Source: Camillea tinctor (lineage: Eukaryota > Ascomycota > Sordariomycetes > Xylariales > Xylariaceae). From it: a stretch of 64,000 bases of DNA. The stretch spans positions 1-64,000 of the forward strand of contig MU394154.1 of assembly GCA_022578605.1 (NCBI GenBank), read 5' to 3'. Made by a program: the position numbers and the translations under genes. Shown one piece after another: positions 1 through 12,072 of this stretch. The notes beneath the pieces are model-generated. The model ran no database searches. It was not told the DNA's origin and worked only from the letters and a program-made list of their open reading frames with translations. Position 1 is the stretch's first letter. Each line of letters starts with the position of its first letter.

Positions 1-939
1 TTTTAATTATTAATAAATATATATACGTTAATAATTTAAAAAAATAAAGTAATAATAATAAGTAAAAAACGTTAATTTATTTATATTTAAAAAAACTGTT
101 TATTTAAAGTTATATAAAAAAGCGTAACTTATTTATATATAAAATATATAATACTTTTTATTTTTATTATGTAATTTTTATTAATTTTTAATTTAATAAT
201 TTTTTTAAAAATACTTAAATATATTAATATTTACTTTTTTATTATTTTTATTATTATGTTTTTTTACGTATATATATATGTTTATAAAGTATATTTATAA
301 ATATAATTTAAAAAATATATAAATAATATATTAAAAACAATTTATTTTATTTATTTTATTAATTTTTATTTTATTTTTTATTTTTATTAATTTATTATTA
401 TTATTAATTATTTAAATATAAAGAATTAATTACGTTAATTAATACGTTTATTATTATTATTATTATAATAATAGGTATTTAATTAAAAATTAACTTTTAA
501 TATAATTTATATTTATTATATATAAAAGTTATTAGTTATATTATAAATAATAATTAAGAGCTTTATAGCTTTAATTATTTTAATCGCTTTAATTATTTTA
601 AAAAAATAATAAAAAAGTTGTTAATTTTTTTTAACTTTTAATTAAACAGTTTTTTTTTATAAAAAAATACTTAAATATATTAGTTTTTAACATTTTTATT
701 TATTATTATGTTATTTTTTTATTTTATATATACATATATATATTTATAATTTATTTATTTAAGTTAATTTTTATTTATAAGCATATAAATATATATAAAA
801 AAACATAATAACAAATAAAAAAATAAAAATTAATATATTTAAATATTTTTTAAAAAAACTATTTAATTAATAGTTTTAAAACGTTATTAACTTTTTTATA
901 ATTTATTTATATAAAATAATTAAAACTATAAAGCTTTTA

Positions 940-981
<42 letters not shown>

Positions 982-1045
982 TATTTTTATTATTATTATT
1001 ATTTATTTTTATTATTTTTTTTAACTTTTATATATATATATATTT
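1..1045. repeat. AT-only block, probable RIP-degraded repeat
   Basis: This stretch is almost entirely A and T; the few G and C bases sit mostly in ACG or TACG contexts. No reading frame of useful length exists. It contains a related degenerate unit three times: around 170-290 and 640-745 in direct orientation, and around 780-880 inverted. It also has a long ATT microsatellite at about 940-980. Composition jumps to roughly balanced DNA near 1050. In Pezizomycotina such blocks are usually transposons destroyed by repeat-induced point mutation; that origin is inferred. No transposon protein can be recognised. Confidence 0.8.
938..1020. repeat. ATT/TTTA microsatellite
   Basis: A run of about fourteen ATT units is followed by imperfect ATT and ATTT units. 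It lies at the right edge of the AT-only block. Confidence 0.9.
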
Positions 1046-3430
1046 ATTAATATTAATAGTTGCTAACTTTTTATTGCTAACTTGTCGCTGACATGTATAC
1101 AGCTTATAAAAGATTTTTACGCTTTTCTTATTCCAGGAATAGTTTTGCTCAATTGGCGGAGTTGCACTTACAGGCCTCCGTAACAGGCCTTTTACTCGTA
1201 TAGCAGTATTGCGAAAAATATGTACAACAACATCGTGTGAAAGAAGCTGAATGAACGATTTAATATACGAAATACACACGCCCAACTACAACTAAAGGGC
1301 CTCCAGGTGCAGTGGAGAAGCGTAACATGGAAGACCTTGTAAACGAAGCTGGTCCCATTTACCAGGTTCCCGCTCCTCCAACTCCCTCTGAACCCCATAA
1401 ACCACCACGTAATTCCTACCTAGTGCATTGCCGTTGACTCCGTAGGCCAACTAATACCTAAACTATACACGCACATACAATTCACATACAAACTGAAATG
1501 GCACTGCATTTTTCAGGGATGGAAGAGAGGGGAGATATAACCAGGTAAATACCGGCCACGTGCATTGTTCAGCAATCCGAATTGTCGGGAAGTGGTGGCA
1601 CGCATTTTCGTCAATAGACTGTTGTAGTGCATGATTTGCCCTCGGTGCAGTGGCTTACCACTCAGCGTGTAGTGTATGAGCGATATGTCAATAATATTCC
1701 GTCGATGAATAGTGTCAGTATAAACAGGTTAGTACACTACATATAAGACGCCAAGTCCTTCCTTTTCAACTTTCCGTGACATTTCGCGTTGAGGCTGTCG
1801 CTGACAGACTAACAGAAACTTTGTCGATGAAACTTGATAAAGTAGAAGTATGTTATAAATAGCGTATATGTCCAGCCGCACCTTTATATCAAAATCCTTT
1901 TCCTTGATGAAGCCGGGACAATTATCCGAAGGCGAGTACATATAGTCAGCCAGAGAAGCGGTCATGTGGATTGTTGGAAGCCTATTAGGTACATCACCTG
2001 CGTAGTCAAATGCTAGACCTTTTAGAAGCTGGGCTTCTATACCTGTTGAATTCCCCAGACAATATATTCTATTCGAATAATATTAGAATTATGAAAATCC
2101 ATATGACTTCAAGAATATGTTTCCCTCATCGCATCACTAGCATGACTACCTATACGAAGTATTATTATAATTATTTGGTGGTTTACTTTGGCAACTTTCC
2201 TTTGTAATAGAAAGCACAGAACATATGCGCATCTCTCTCCAGGACCATGGCGGCTCTAGAAGGGAGAACTTTATCGTATCTGCATGTATTGCATCATTAG
2301 CCGCAATTAACATTCCCCGGTCTATATCTAACCTGATATGTACCTTAGGTAGGACTATATAAGACCTTGCTTGGTCCCCCGTTCTCTTCTCTTACCATCG
2401 TCTTGCTTATAACCTCATGAGCTCCCCTGTCCGTCGACGCCGAGTAAATTTATGGCCAAGCGGTTCCCACTCACTGAGCTTGAAGCATTATAAGCATATT
2501 GCATATTTGGCATTAAGAATATCAACCGCCAATGAAGGTGAGAGGTATGTCTGTGCTTGCCGGTTCTACTCCTGGTCTGATCCTGTTCTAGGAGCAACGA
2601 CTACTACTGAGCACATACATGCTGATATATTCTGATACTACCTATACTTAGATTCTTTCCATGACTTCATATTTATCATTTTCTTTTCCACCAGACGTGA
2701 ACCTTATTTTATAAAAAGGTCTTGCTAGTTCGTAAGAAGTAGTCTCTTGATCTCGACTTATTAGCTAGGGCTAATTCGATTGGGATCAAGGAACCAAGCG
2801 GAAAATTGGCGAAGTCCTCATCATCAATACCTTGGAAGAAAATCTGACCATGATGTTGAGTGGTATGTTGATAAGACGATACACGTTTGTGGCTCAATAC
2901 CCATGTCTCACGCGTTCACATTACATGATTCATTGGAGACTATGAGAGGCCGAAGCGCGATTTCATTTTGATATCAAAATATATGGCCACGAACGTGCCA
3001 TAGGTAAAGCTATAAGGTAAGATACACGAACTAGGTACCTTCTGGACCTGCTTCTTGTTACGTCGAGAAAACCCTACTCGGATTCACAAAGAGTATATCC
3101 ACGATTCCTACATGTATGTCTCTAGAGATAATGTATGGGCCGAAAAAGGTGTATTGGTCTAAGTTCTCACTAGCTAGCTGTCTGAAGAAAATGACTAAAA
3201 ATACCCATGCCAGCCACAGTAGCACAGCCTCAGCAAAATGGCTAGCTAGCAGTATGTGTCTCCAGAATCCCAAATTCTTGGTGCGCTATTTATTGAAGTA
3301 ATGTTAGATTTTCCAGGAATGAGTTAACTTTCTTATATAACTTGCATGGTGTCATTCATTCCATATTCCTACCTAGCGGCGAAATAGTGTTATTGCGCCA
3401 AGCTCGCCGTTCTATTTCCCCGCACCGATT
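1046..3430. other. intergenic, no convincing gene
   Basis: Composition is balanced. Only short overlapping frames occur on both strands and none resembles a known protein. A TATA-like TATATAAG near 2354, a pyrimidine-rich leader and an ATG at 2417 that opens a 72-codon frame look promoter-like, but the encoded peptide is not recognisable. The short frame opening at 1327 next to the AT block is likewise unrecognised. Confidence 0.6.
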
Positions 3431-3602
3431 CTCAGGGGTGGGGAGTGCGGAGAGCATGGGGAGACGGGAGTGATGGGAGGCGGTCAGCAAGAAACTTACT
3501 TTTATAATGGCGCCAACTAGAGACTAGGAGACTAGTAGGATTACAGAACCGGCGAGGTCGGCCTTGGTTGCATTTTCTAGCCCGGGAAAACATATATTTA
3601 AG
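3431..3602 (+). promoter_or_regulatory. probable alpha-galactosidase promoter with CreA-like sites
   Basis: Two hexamers matching the CreA/Cre1 consensus SYGGRG lie close together: GTGGGG at 3438-3443 and GCGGAG at 3447-3452. A TATA-like ATATATTTA follows at about 3592-3600, roughly 105 bp before the start codon at 3703. The motif matches are read directly from the sequence. A role in glucose repression is inferred from the known control of fungal alpha-galactosidases, and short motifs of this kind also occur by chance. Confidence 0.4.
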
Positions 3603-3702
3603 GGCCGATTACCCCAAAGTCGAGTCGCGAACAACGATCCTGTTTCCTCAGGAGAATTAGGAGATATAATATAAGCCAAGCATAGAGACAGTCGAAGGCA
3701 TC

Positions 3703-6267
3703 ATGCTCGCTTCGAAAGTTCTGTTGTGCTTGTTCCCCGTATGGGGACTTGGGCAGAGCACCGCAAACTGTGAGTATAGCGTTGATTAATCTTAACGTCA
3801 ATAGACTTATAACCTTAGACTATACTACCCCACCTTATACTCCGCTCTACCCCGCTCCCAACCCCAAACCCCAAACCCCAATTAAACGTGATCGTATAGG
3901 CAAATTGTCTCCCATCTTATAAGTCAGTCAATGCCTTGCATACTCATCAGTTCTTAGGGATCTCCGTCGGTGAGGATGGAACCTCATTTTCACTCTCGTC
4001 TTCGAACATATCGTATCAATTCCATGTCGACCCCCTGACTCTGGACTTGATACACGACCACTGGGGCGCTTATTCGGCGGAGACGGTGCCGCCGTTTATC
4101 AACTCGGAGAGCGGCTGGGGAGGTGACTACACCTACCGGTTGCGAGAATTCCCAGATGTAATTGCTGATCATTCTTTTAAATTTCCTTTTGACTTGATGT
4201 TGATATTGTTTGTGTATTCCAGGTTGGGCGTGGCGACTTCCGAGTTCCTGCCATTCATATCGAGCATGCATCTGGGGACACGGTTTCGGCGTTCTCTTAC
4301 ACTGGGTATGAGATCAACTCTGGCAAGCCCCCTCTCCCGGGGCTGCCGGCCACGTACGGCAGCGAGGCTGATGTATCGACGCTCACGATACACCTATACG
4401 ACAACTACTCGGACATTTCGGCGGATCTGTACTATTCGATTTTCCCGAGGTATAATGCGATCGCCCGTAGCTTCCAGATCACTAACCATGGCGACAAGGA
4501 GGTGAAGATCCTGAGAGCTAGCAGCTGGAGCATTGATATGCCGAATGAAGAACTAGAGATGATCGACCTGTATGGAGACTGGGCAGCCGAGGCACGTATT
4601 AACAGGCGAAAGGTCACACACGGTGAACAAGGCTTCCGCTCTACAGCTGGCTATTCGTCCCACTTTCACAACCCATTCTTCGCCCTCGTCTCTCCCACTA
4701 CGACGGAATCCCTTGGTCCGGCGACGGGTTACTCCCTAATCTACACTGGGTCCTTTGCTGCCAACGTTGAGAAATGGTCGACTGGTTGGGTTCGAGTGCT
4801 CCTCGGTCTTAACCCTATGCATCTTTCGTGGCCTCTTGGATCTGGCGAGACTTTTGCGTCCCCCGAAGTGGTCTCCGTGTATTCAGAAAAGGGTCTGAGC
4901 GGCATGTCGCAATCTCTACACTCCCTTTATAGGAATCACCTGTCTAGGTCGAACAAGACCTTTGAGACTCGACCCCCGCTGCTCAATTCCTGGGAAGGAC
5001 TTGGCTTCGACTTCAACGAGACGTCGATGGTCAAGCTCGCCCAAGACGCTGCCGACCTAGGCTGTTCCCTATTCGTCAACGACGATGGCTGGTTCGGCAC
5101 CGATTTCCCCCGCGACAATGATACCCTAGGCCTAGGCGACTGGACCCCGCAGCCGGCCAAGTTCCCAGATGGCCTCCGCCCGTACGTGGAGCAGGTTAAT
5201 TCCATCACCGTGGCGAACTCATCAGAGAAGATGATCTTCGGCTTGTGGGTCGAGCCCGAGATGGTGAACCCCAAGTCCGACCTCTACCTTAATCACCCTG
5301 ACTGGTGCATGCATGCCGGGAGTCACAATCGCACTCTGAAGCGCAACCAGCTCGTGCTAAATGTTGGTCTGCCCGAGGTACAGGAGTATATCATTTCTAC
5401 CATCGAGAAGGTCCTCGACTCAGCACCGATCGGATATATCAAGTGGGACAACAACAGAGGTATCCACGAGATGCCTTCCCCAGCCGCGAGTCATGAGTAT
5501 ATCCTCGGAATGTATCATGTCATAGATAATCTCACAACTGCGCACCCGGAGGTTAGTGAACCTTTCCATTCCCTTTTTCAGTAACCATAAGTAAAAATAT
5601 AAAAAAATTGCTGATATCATATACCCAATAGATTCTATGGGAGGGATGTGCTTCTGGTGGAGGCAGATTCGACCCCGGTCTGCTGCACTACTGGCCTCAG
5701 AGTTGGACAAGTGACGACACGGACGGCTTGGAACGACTGTATATCCAATTCGGTACATCTTTTGCTTACCCTCTCAGCGCCTTGGGCTGTCATGTCAGTG
5801 CTGTGCCTAACGGACAGACGGGCCGCACTACGCCTCTGGTCTTCCGATCCGCCGTGGCCTCTATGTGTGGCTCGTACGGTCTGGAGCTGGACCCCTCTGA
5901 ACTCGAACAGGAGGAGCTCGACGTGATCCCTGGGTTGATCGACTTACAGCAGAGGATCAACCCCATTGTAATTAATGGAGACTTCCACCGGCTCGTGCTA
6001 CCTGACGAGTCGAACTGGCCAGCTGCTATGTTTACCTACCCGGATGCTCATGAGGCAGTTCTCTTCGCATTCCAAATCCGGTCTGCGCTTAAGCCGCTAC
6101 CCCCGCCTCTCAAGTTGAAGGGACTTGATTCGGACGCGAAATACACGGTCAGCAATGGGACGTGGGAGACCACTTGGTCGGGATCGACGTTGATGAACAC
6201 GGGGCTAAGCCTGGTTTGGCCGGCTGCCGATTATGAGAGCATGATCTTGACGCTTAAGAAACAGTAA
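3703..6267 (+). CDS. aglC: secreted alpha-galactosidase, GH36 (AglC-like)
   Basis: Hydrolyses terminal alpha-1,6-galactose from raffinose-type sugars and galactomannan outside the cell. Model: exons 3703-3769, 3958-4157, 4223-5551 and 5632-6267, giving 743 aa, the usual length for fungal secreted GH36 enzymes. Exon 1 encodes a hydrophobic signal peptide (MLASKVLLCLFPVWGLG). The start was chosen because it supplies this signal and splices in phase. Visible motifs are the beta-sandwich N-terminal region, FVNDDGWFG, the KWDNNRG motif with the likely nucleophile Asp498, a CASGGGRFDPG block, and SDDTDG with the likely acid/base Asp560; the residue roles are assigned by family analogy. Intron 1 (3770-3957) is long and contains G-quadruplex-forming C-runs. 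The gene is tail-to-tail with the amidase, 202 bp apart. Confidence 0.95.
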
Positions 6268-6469
6268 GCTGTATGTTCATGACTTCTGGTGTGGAATAAA
6301 TAGCCCTATCATAGTCCTAATAAAAAGTGTTCATAATATGAATATTAAACATAGGTGTTTCTGTCATAAAAGAGACCCATTCCTTAGCCTTGACAACTAT
6401 CATTCATATATGACCTGAGTAGTCTAAACCCGGGACAGCACCATCGTAGCATTGTTATTCCCGGACCTC

Positions 6470-8405
6470 TTAGAATGTCTTCCAATTGTAAGCTTTCTCC
6501 CACGCTGCTGCGACTTTAAGACAATCGATATCCGCAAATTTGCGACCTACGATCTGCATGCCGACAGGCAGCTTTACGCTAGGGTCCTCACGGGCCGGGA
6601 CAAAACCGACCGGTAAGGAGATGGCAGGGTGTCCTGAGTCTAAGAAAGAGTATCGTCAGATATATTGGAAACCCGAGAAAAGAAAAAGGGAGGGAGAGGC
6701 GACATAGTTCACTTACTATTAAAGGGGCAAGTGTTGGCGATTAATCCCGTCGCCCTCTTCGTAAACTTTAGGGGGCCTTCCGCGTAGCCGTTCTCCGCTA
6801 GTCGGGGTGGCGGGAAGGGCAGTGTCGGCATGACAAGAACGTCGACCTCCTTCAGTGCGGCGTCATACGCATCCTAAATATATAATACCCATCAGTATCT
6901 CCTCTGTGGAACGGATATGGGACAAAAGCTGTCGGGGCATATCATGACCTACGCTGATGCTTTTCAAAATGTTCATGCACCTCCCATGAAGCTTGGTCCC
7001 GTACTTCTCCTGCACCCACAAGTATCCCACATACATGTTCGCGCCCCCGGGACTAAGCGCATCGAACTGCGCCTGCGTGAGCCGCGACCCGACCAGCTCC
7101 GCCCGGTCCGCAATATGGAGCTGCTTGCGTCCACCTAGGTCACCTAGCAGGCACTCACGCCCGCCCGCCAGTGGCAGCGCGCACAACCACGCGCCCAGTG
7201 CCGCGGCATGCAATGGCACCGAAACAGGCCTCACCACCGCCCCGAGCGCCGCGAACTCCTCCACTGCCTCCCGCACCTTAGCGACGACATTATCATCCTG
7301 CCCCGGCACCGCAAACCCCTCGCTCAGCACCCCGATCCGCACATCCCTCAGCATATCCCCCTTCTCCCTGCGTTGCACCTCGTCCACCCTCCCCACGAAT
7401 CTGACCCGCTCCCCCTCCAGCCCCACCGCCGGCTGACGATCGTCCCACCCGTCCGCCCCCGCGATAGCCTCGAGCAGGAGCGCGCAGTCCCGCACCCCGC
7501 GCGCCATCGGCCCCGCGTGGTCGAGCGTCGCGGCCAGGCTCAGGATCCCCGTGTACGGCACGAGCCCCCACGTGGGCTTGAGCCCGACGACGCCGCACGA
7601 CGACGCCGGGATCCGGATGCTGCCCCCTTGGTCGCAGCCGATAGCCAGGTCGGCGGCCCCCGTGGCGACGGCGCACCCGGAGCCGCTGCTCGAGCCGCCG
7701 GCGCTGTAGCCGCGCGCGTAGGGGTTGTGCACCGGCCCGGTGATGGAGGTCCCGGATAGGGCTTGCATGCAGGAGTTCTCGCAGGCTGTGAGGATAGGGT
7801 TTAGTTAGTAAGGGGTCGTGTAGGTATGTTTTCGGGCGCTGAGGATTAGGGAGACGGAGATGATTGGTGAGGCAAGAGAGGGGAACTTGCCTGTTTTGCC
7901 CACAATCGTGGCTCCCGCGTCCATGATCCGGGTCGCGATTGTGGCGTCGATGTCGGGGACCCAGTCTATCATCGCCGTCCCGTTGGTGCACCGGACCCCC
8001 GCGAAGGCCATGTTGTCTTTGAGAGCTACGGTACGGCCCTTAAGCAGGTCGCTCGAGGGGCTCGTGCATTGTGCTGTCACCTGAGAAGCAAGGTTGGTAT
8101 CAGTAGGGGAAGTGCGCATATTCCCTTTCAATGTTTTGCCAATTCACAAGGTCTTGATCAGGGTAGTTCACCTTGGTCGCCCATGCGCCCAGGGGATTGT
8201 CCTCTGCGCACGGAACCTGGATATCGGTCCGTGGGTACTTGTCTAGGTCTGGCAGGGGCAGCGCCACTTTGTCGTTAGGAAGGGCCTCAATAGACTCCTC
8301 CAGGCTTGATATGAGGGTGCTGAAGTCGCCCAGAAGAGGTTCAGAGAGCTCCAACCCAGCTTTCGAGAGCAGAGGCTCCAAGTCTTTCTTAGCGACTTTC
8401 GCCAT
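6470..8405 (-). CDS. amidase-signature family hydrolase
   Basis: Amidase-signature enzymes hydrolyse carboxamides to acid and ammonia through a Ser-cisSer-Lys triad. Model on the minus strand: exons 8405-8148, 8080-7891, 7785-6953, 6873-6717 and 6639-6470, giving 535 aa. Visible are ALKDN (Lys107), the glycine/serine-rich AGGSSSGSG (Ser181) and [11 protein letters not shown] (Ser205), followed by [11 protein letters not shown]. This form resembles the bacterial enantioselective amidase branch (Rhodococcus type) more than yeast-type acetamidases; that is judged from memory of the motifs. Intron 2 (7890-7786) has a GC donor in the context ACAG|GCAAGT. There is no signal peptide, so it is probably cytosolic. 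The substrate is unknown. Third-position GC is high, which makes long antisense frames that are not genes. Confidence 0.92.
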
Positions 8406-10898
8406 GACTGTGTTTGGTAAAACAAGAGATATACAGACGGTTTGCTTTGTCTTTATTCGTGATCCATATACTGACCTTTAGAGAACAGAGAGAAGCTGGT
8501 ATCTTGGCCGGAGGGCATCTGCGGGGCTTATCAAGAAGTCAAACTTTGACAGTGATGTATCAAGTGGTTCTAGGTATGTAGGAGCCATACCGTTATCTAT
8601 TAACGTCAGGGGGGTTAGGGAAGCCCTGTCGATAAGTATATATTGGGACCGTGTGAAGGTGACATCGGTGAAACATCCCATCGGGACAAATGGGGATGAG
8701 GGGGTTCGATATAAAGTTGACATCGAAGCATGGATGTTCTAAGCAGCTGAATACGCAACTTTGGGGTCACCCATTAGAATTTGAGGTTGCATTGAAAAGG
8801 GTGTTGTCTGTATAATCTGTGCTACATAGACAAGCATCAGTTATCCAAGGTAGGGTAACATTGTAAGTACTGATAAACCACCTATAGGTACAAACCTTTT
8901 CGACTTACTAACGAGAGGGAGGACGACATAAGAAGAAAGAGCAGAGGGAGGAAATATCCTAACCTAGTTTTTATTGTTGCCATTCTACGTCTGATTTCTC
9001 TAGTTTTCTTCCCGCCCGGCGATATTGACAAGAGAAGCACATTGTAAATGCACTAACCTAGCTTTCTTTTTTAGCAAAAGAATATAGTTCATGGGACTGA
9101 TTTTTCTTCCTTTTTTGTTTAAATTGCGAGCCTCTCCATTTGGCACTAGGGATAATCCTTAGGTAGAAAATAATCAAGGGTAGGGTATCGGGATTTTTTC
9201 CGGCTTGTAATGTTATGGTGCATTGTATTGCAAGAACAAGAATAATGATAATAGCAGAATAACCACACAGCTAATGAAGAGTATCTAGGTCAGCTCGATC
9301 TCCTTCAGTATGTATAACTTGTACCTGGCGGACTGTAGCTAAGGTAATACGAGAAGGATAGGAGGGGTCGTTGCTTGTGAATATATTGATTGCGATACTG
9401 TAGTCGCCGACCCCAACCAAATGGTATGAAGCGAACTCGAGGTATTATTGGTATGATGGTTGTAGTGAAAACAATGGATCTGGTATTGCATTTTTGCTGT
9501 TTGTGGATTATGTTTAAGATGCATAAGGTACAAATATAACGAATATGCATCTTATCCTTGTGGTATTGACCTAGCAGGAACGAAATTAGGTTGCAATCAC
9601 AGGTTATGGTAAATAGTTTCGAGATTCGGCTCCAGAATAATATGTAGGAAACACTGCCTGTTAAATTTCTTGACAGGACCAATCAGCCCAATAAGTTGCT
9701 TTCATTGCTAGATCGATTTTCAGATACTCAATATCGTTGTTTCTATGGCACTCAAGACAGTTTATGCGTTTTCCAGACGAGTTTCTGTCTTGCAATACTC
9801 ATAGTTTTTGTGTAATATCTCCGCTCCAGCATCGTGATAACACTCGCATCACGATTAGGATTGAATTGCATGCCTTTAGAGATGATGACTTTGAGAATTA
9901 ATCCTAATTCTGTATTAATATTTTATCTGTTTAATATTATTTCGTTCTCCTTCCAATTCGTGTATTAGTGGTATTAAGTACCACCTGATATTTGTCCCCC
10001 TTTAGCGTGTTTGGGGCATGAAAAAGTTAGAATACTGAATATTTATCTCCCCATCTTGTTTCTCTTCAACGAGAGAAATATATAATCACTCGCGTACATA
10101 CGGTTAGCACTATATGTACAGAACAAGCGATCTGCGTAGAAGATAACCCCGTAGGTATTTGAAGCTCCGGGAGTACGGTCCCTGGTGGGGCTTCATCCCG
10201 ACTCAGCGGCTTCCACGCTGATTGGCCTGGCCTATTCTAAAAGGAAACTACTAACCTGGTACCTAAAGCTACGTTAAGTAGTCCTCCCTTATACAAGCTC
10301 GATCCTTTTCATTGAGTCGTGTCACTTTCCCCAGTGTAGGTCTTCCTCCTCCTCTTCTTCTTTTTTTCCCGTTCTCTTCTTATTATTTCTGTCCTTGTTT
10401 AGCATCTGCATCTTAAACCTCCCGTGATAATCTTGCGGACATACCAAATCTAGTGTTAGTGGGGATGCTGGTACATACATAGTTATAGCTGGTGGAATTC
10501 CAATAGGTAGGTAGAAAGAAGTGAGGGGAACTTGTCTAGGTTACGGTATCAGTATGCTCGGAGGGGGAAATGATAGAAGGAATAATCGTAGGTAGCTCTC
10601 CTTCATCACAATTCACAAATAAATTAGAAAGAAAGACAAAAAAGTTATATGTAGGCCACTTCTGTATTTTGGATTTCCCCGTGGTTTTGCATTTTCTCCT
10701 CCCCATGAAAAGCAAGCAAGAATGGCTCCTCGAGCCCCTGGGATTTCCCTATCACGTAAACCTAACTAACGTAGGCGTGTACCACCTCTATCATCGTAGT
10801 AGTCGTCTCAATCTCTGGGAAAACCCGTGAGGAAGATATGTAGGTTGGTAGAGTCGTCCTCCATATTCCTTTCATTTCCCTCTGTTCCCCTGTCATCC
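8406..10898. other. intergenic, no gene seen
   Basis: About 2.5 kb separates two minus-strand genes. Frames of up to 125 codons exist on the minus strand near 9305-9682 but are composition-driven, and the longest starts without a good family match. An 86-codon ATG frame at 10570-10830 runs antisense to the presumed 3' UTR of the next gene and matches nothing I know. The first ~500 bp above 8405 should hold the amidase promoter. Confidence 0.6.
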
Positions 10899-12072
10899 CT
10901 ACTCCGGTTCAATGAAGAACTCATCGTCATCCGAAAAGCCTCGGGCATCCTCCTCTCTCTCTCGATGTTGCTCGAGTGGCGTTAGGAGGCTCCGCTTTTT
11001 TTGCTTTTCCTTGAGCTTGTCCTCTCTCTCTGACTCCTGGACTTGCGCTGGCGAAGAAGAAGATCCCAGCGGCTGCGAGGGCGACACTGTCGACAGAGAT
11101 CCGAACATGGCAGATCGTCGCGCCTGTGGCGCTGACGAGGGACCTTCGTCTCGTCCTTGTTCATCCTGTGAGATCTCTAGAAGGTTGGATAGAGAGCTAT
11201 GACGGTGGCGGCGGCTCGTGTGCTTACGTTCACCCTGGCGATAATTGTCGTAACTCTGAAAGTTGTAATTAATCGATGGACTGCCCAGGGTAGTACTGTG
11301 AGAAGGGGACGTGAGCCCAGAGCCTTCGCCTGACGCTGCTTGGGATAAGGGGGACGAGAGCATGATACCCTGTGTCGTAAACTCGGCAGCTTCGGGGTTG
11401 AGTTTCGCCTTGGCCTTCTGAATGGGGCGGCCATGCTTCTTAGAGCCGCGTTGGGTAGTAGAGGGGCGACGCATAGTGGTTGGCTGGGGCACTTTATGAG
11501 GAGGGGTGTCTAAGTGAAGTTTCGGCGGTAGCCCTGCGTGGATGGAATTTTGTAATACCTCTGAATAGGTGGTTTTTGTTGATACTCCTGAGAAGGTGAC
11601 TGACTGTGGTAATGCTACGAGCTTGATGTTTGGAGTAGAGGACCAACGTCGTAGGTGTGCGTACGAGTCCGATTCGCCTTTAGGAAATTTCCCTCTATTT
11701 ACGAACACAGAAACCAGTGTTTCTTTGCGATTTTCTCTTGGTTGCCCCGGCTCGGATGACAGAGATTGGCTTCGTGAATGCTGGAATTGGTTTAATGGTG
11801 ATAGGATGTTTCGTGCTTGTTCGCATGTTTGCTCGATTTCTAGCTCGAAGGGTTGAAACGAAAGAAATGGAGGCTTGAGGGTGACCTCGGAGCTGCAGCT
11901 GGAAGTTTGTTAGCAGTGCATTGAAGGGGTTATGAATAGATCTTTGTATATGCCTTCTGGGATGAATTAGAAGTTTGCTGCATGTATGCCTCTGGGTTCT
12001 CCTGTGCGGGTAACGGGGGAAGGTATCGAGGGTAGAGTCATTCCGGGTTAGTTACCTGTTATTTCTTGCCAT
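10899..12072 (-). CDS. uncharacterised serine-rich, largely disordered protein
   Basis: I do not recognise this protein. Model: exon 1 12072-12056 (MARNN plus two bases) and exon 2 11898-10899, giving 338 aa. The frame upstream of 11708 stays open and reads protein-like without a stop up to a splice acceptor (branch GCTAAC, then TTCCAG at 11899). A 17-nt first exon with donor GTAACT joins it in phase, so this start is preferred. The sequence is rich in Ser, Pro, Gln and charged residues, with a basic stretch (GSKKHGRPIQKAKAKL), a charged Glu/Lys/Arg region and an acidic end (SDDDEFFIEPE). No folded domain or membrane segment is visible. It lies upstream of dcp1's terminator side on the same strand, 1.5 kb away. 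Function is unknown. Confidence 0.7.

Noticed and set aside
3850..3879. CCCCAAA repeats as interstitial telomere
   Set aside because: There are fewer than three full units inside an intron, and the unit is not the fungal TTAGGG repeat.
7208..7991. Long frames of 183 codons (+) and 232 codons (-) inside the amidase
   Set aside because: They are out-of-frame or antisense readings of GC-rich amidase codons; the amidase frame itself has all catalytic motifs.
9305..9682. 125-codon minus-strand frame
   Set aside because: Low-complexity, Tyr/Ile/Ser-rich translation in AT-leaning intergenic DNA, with no homology and no promoter or splice support.
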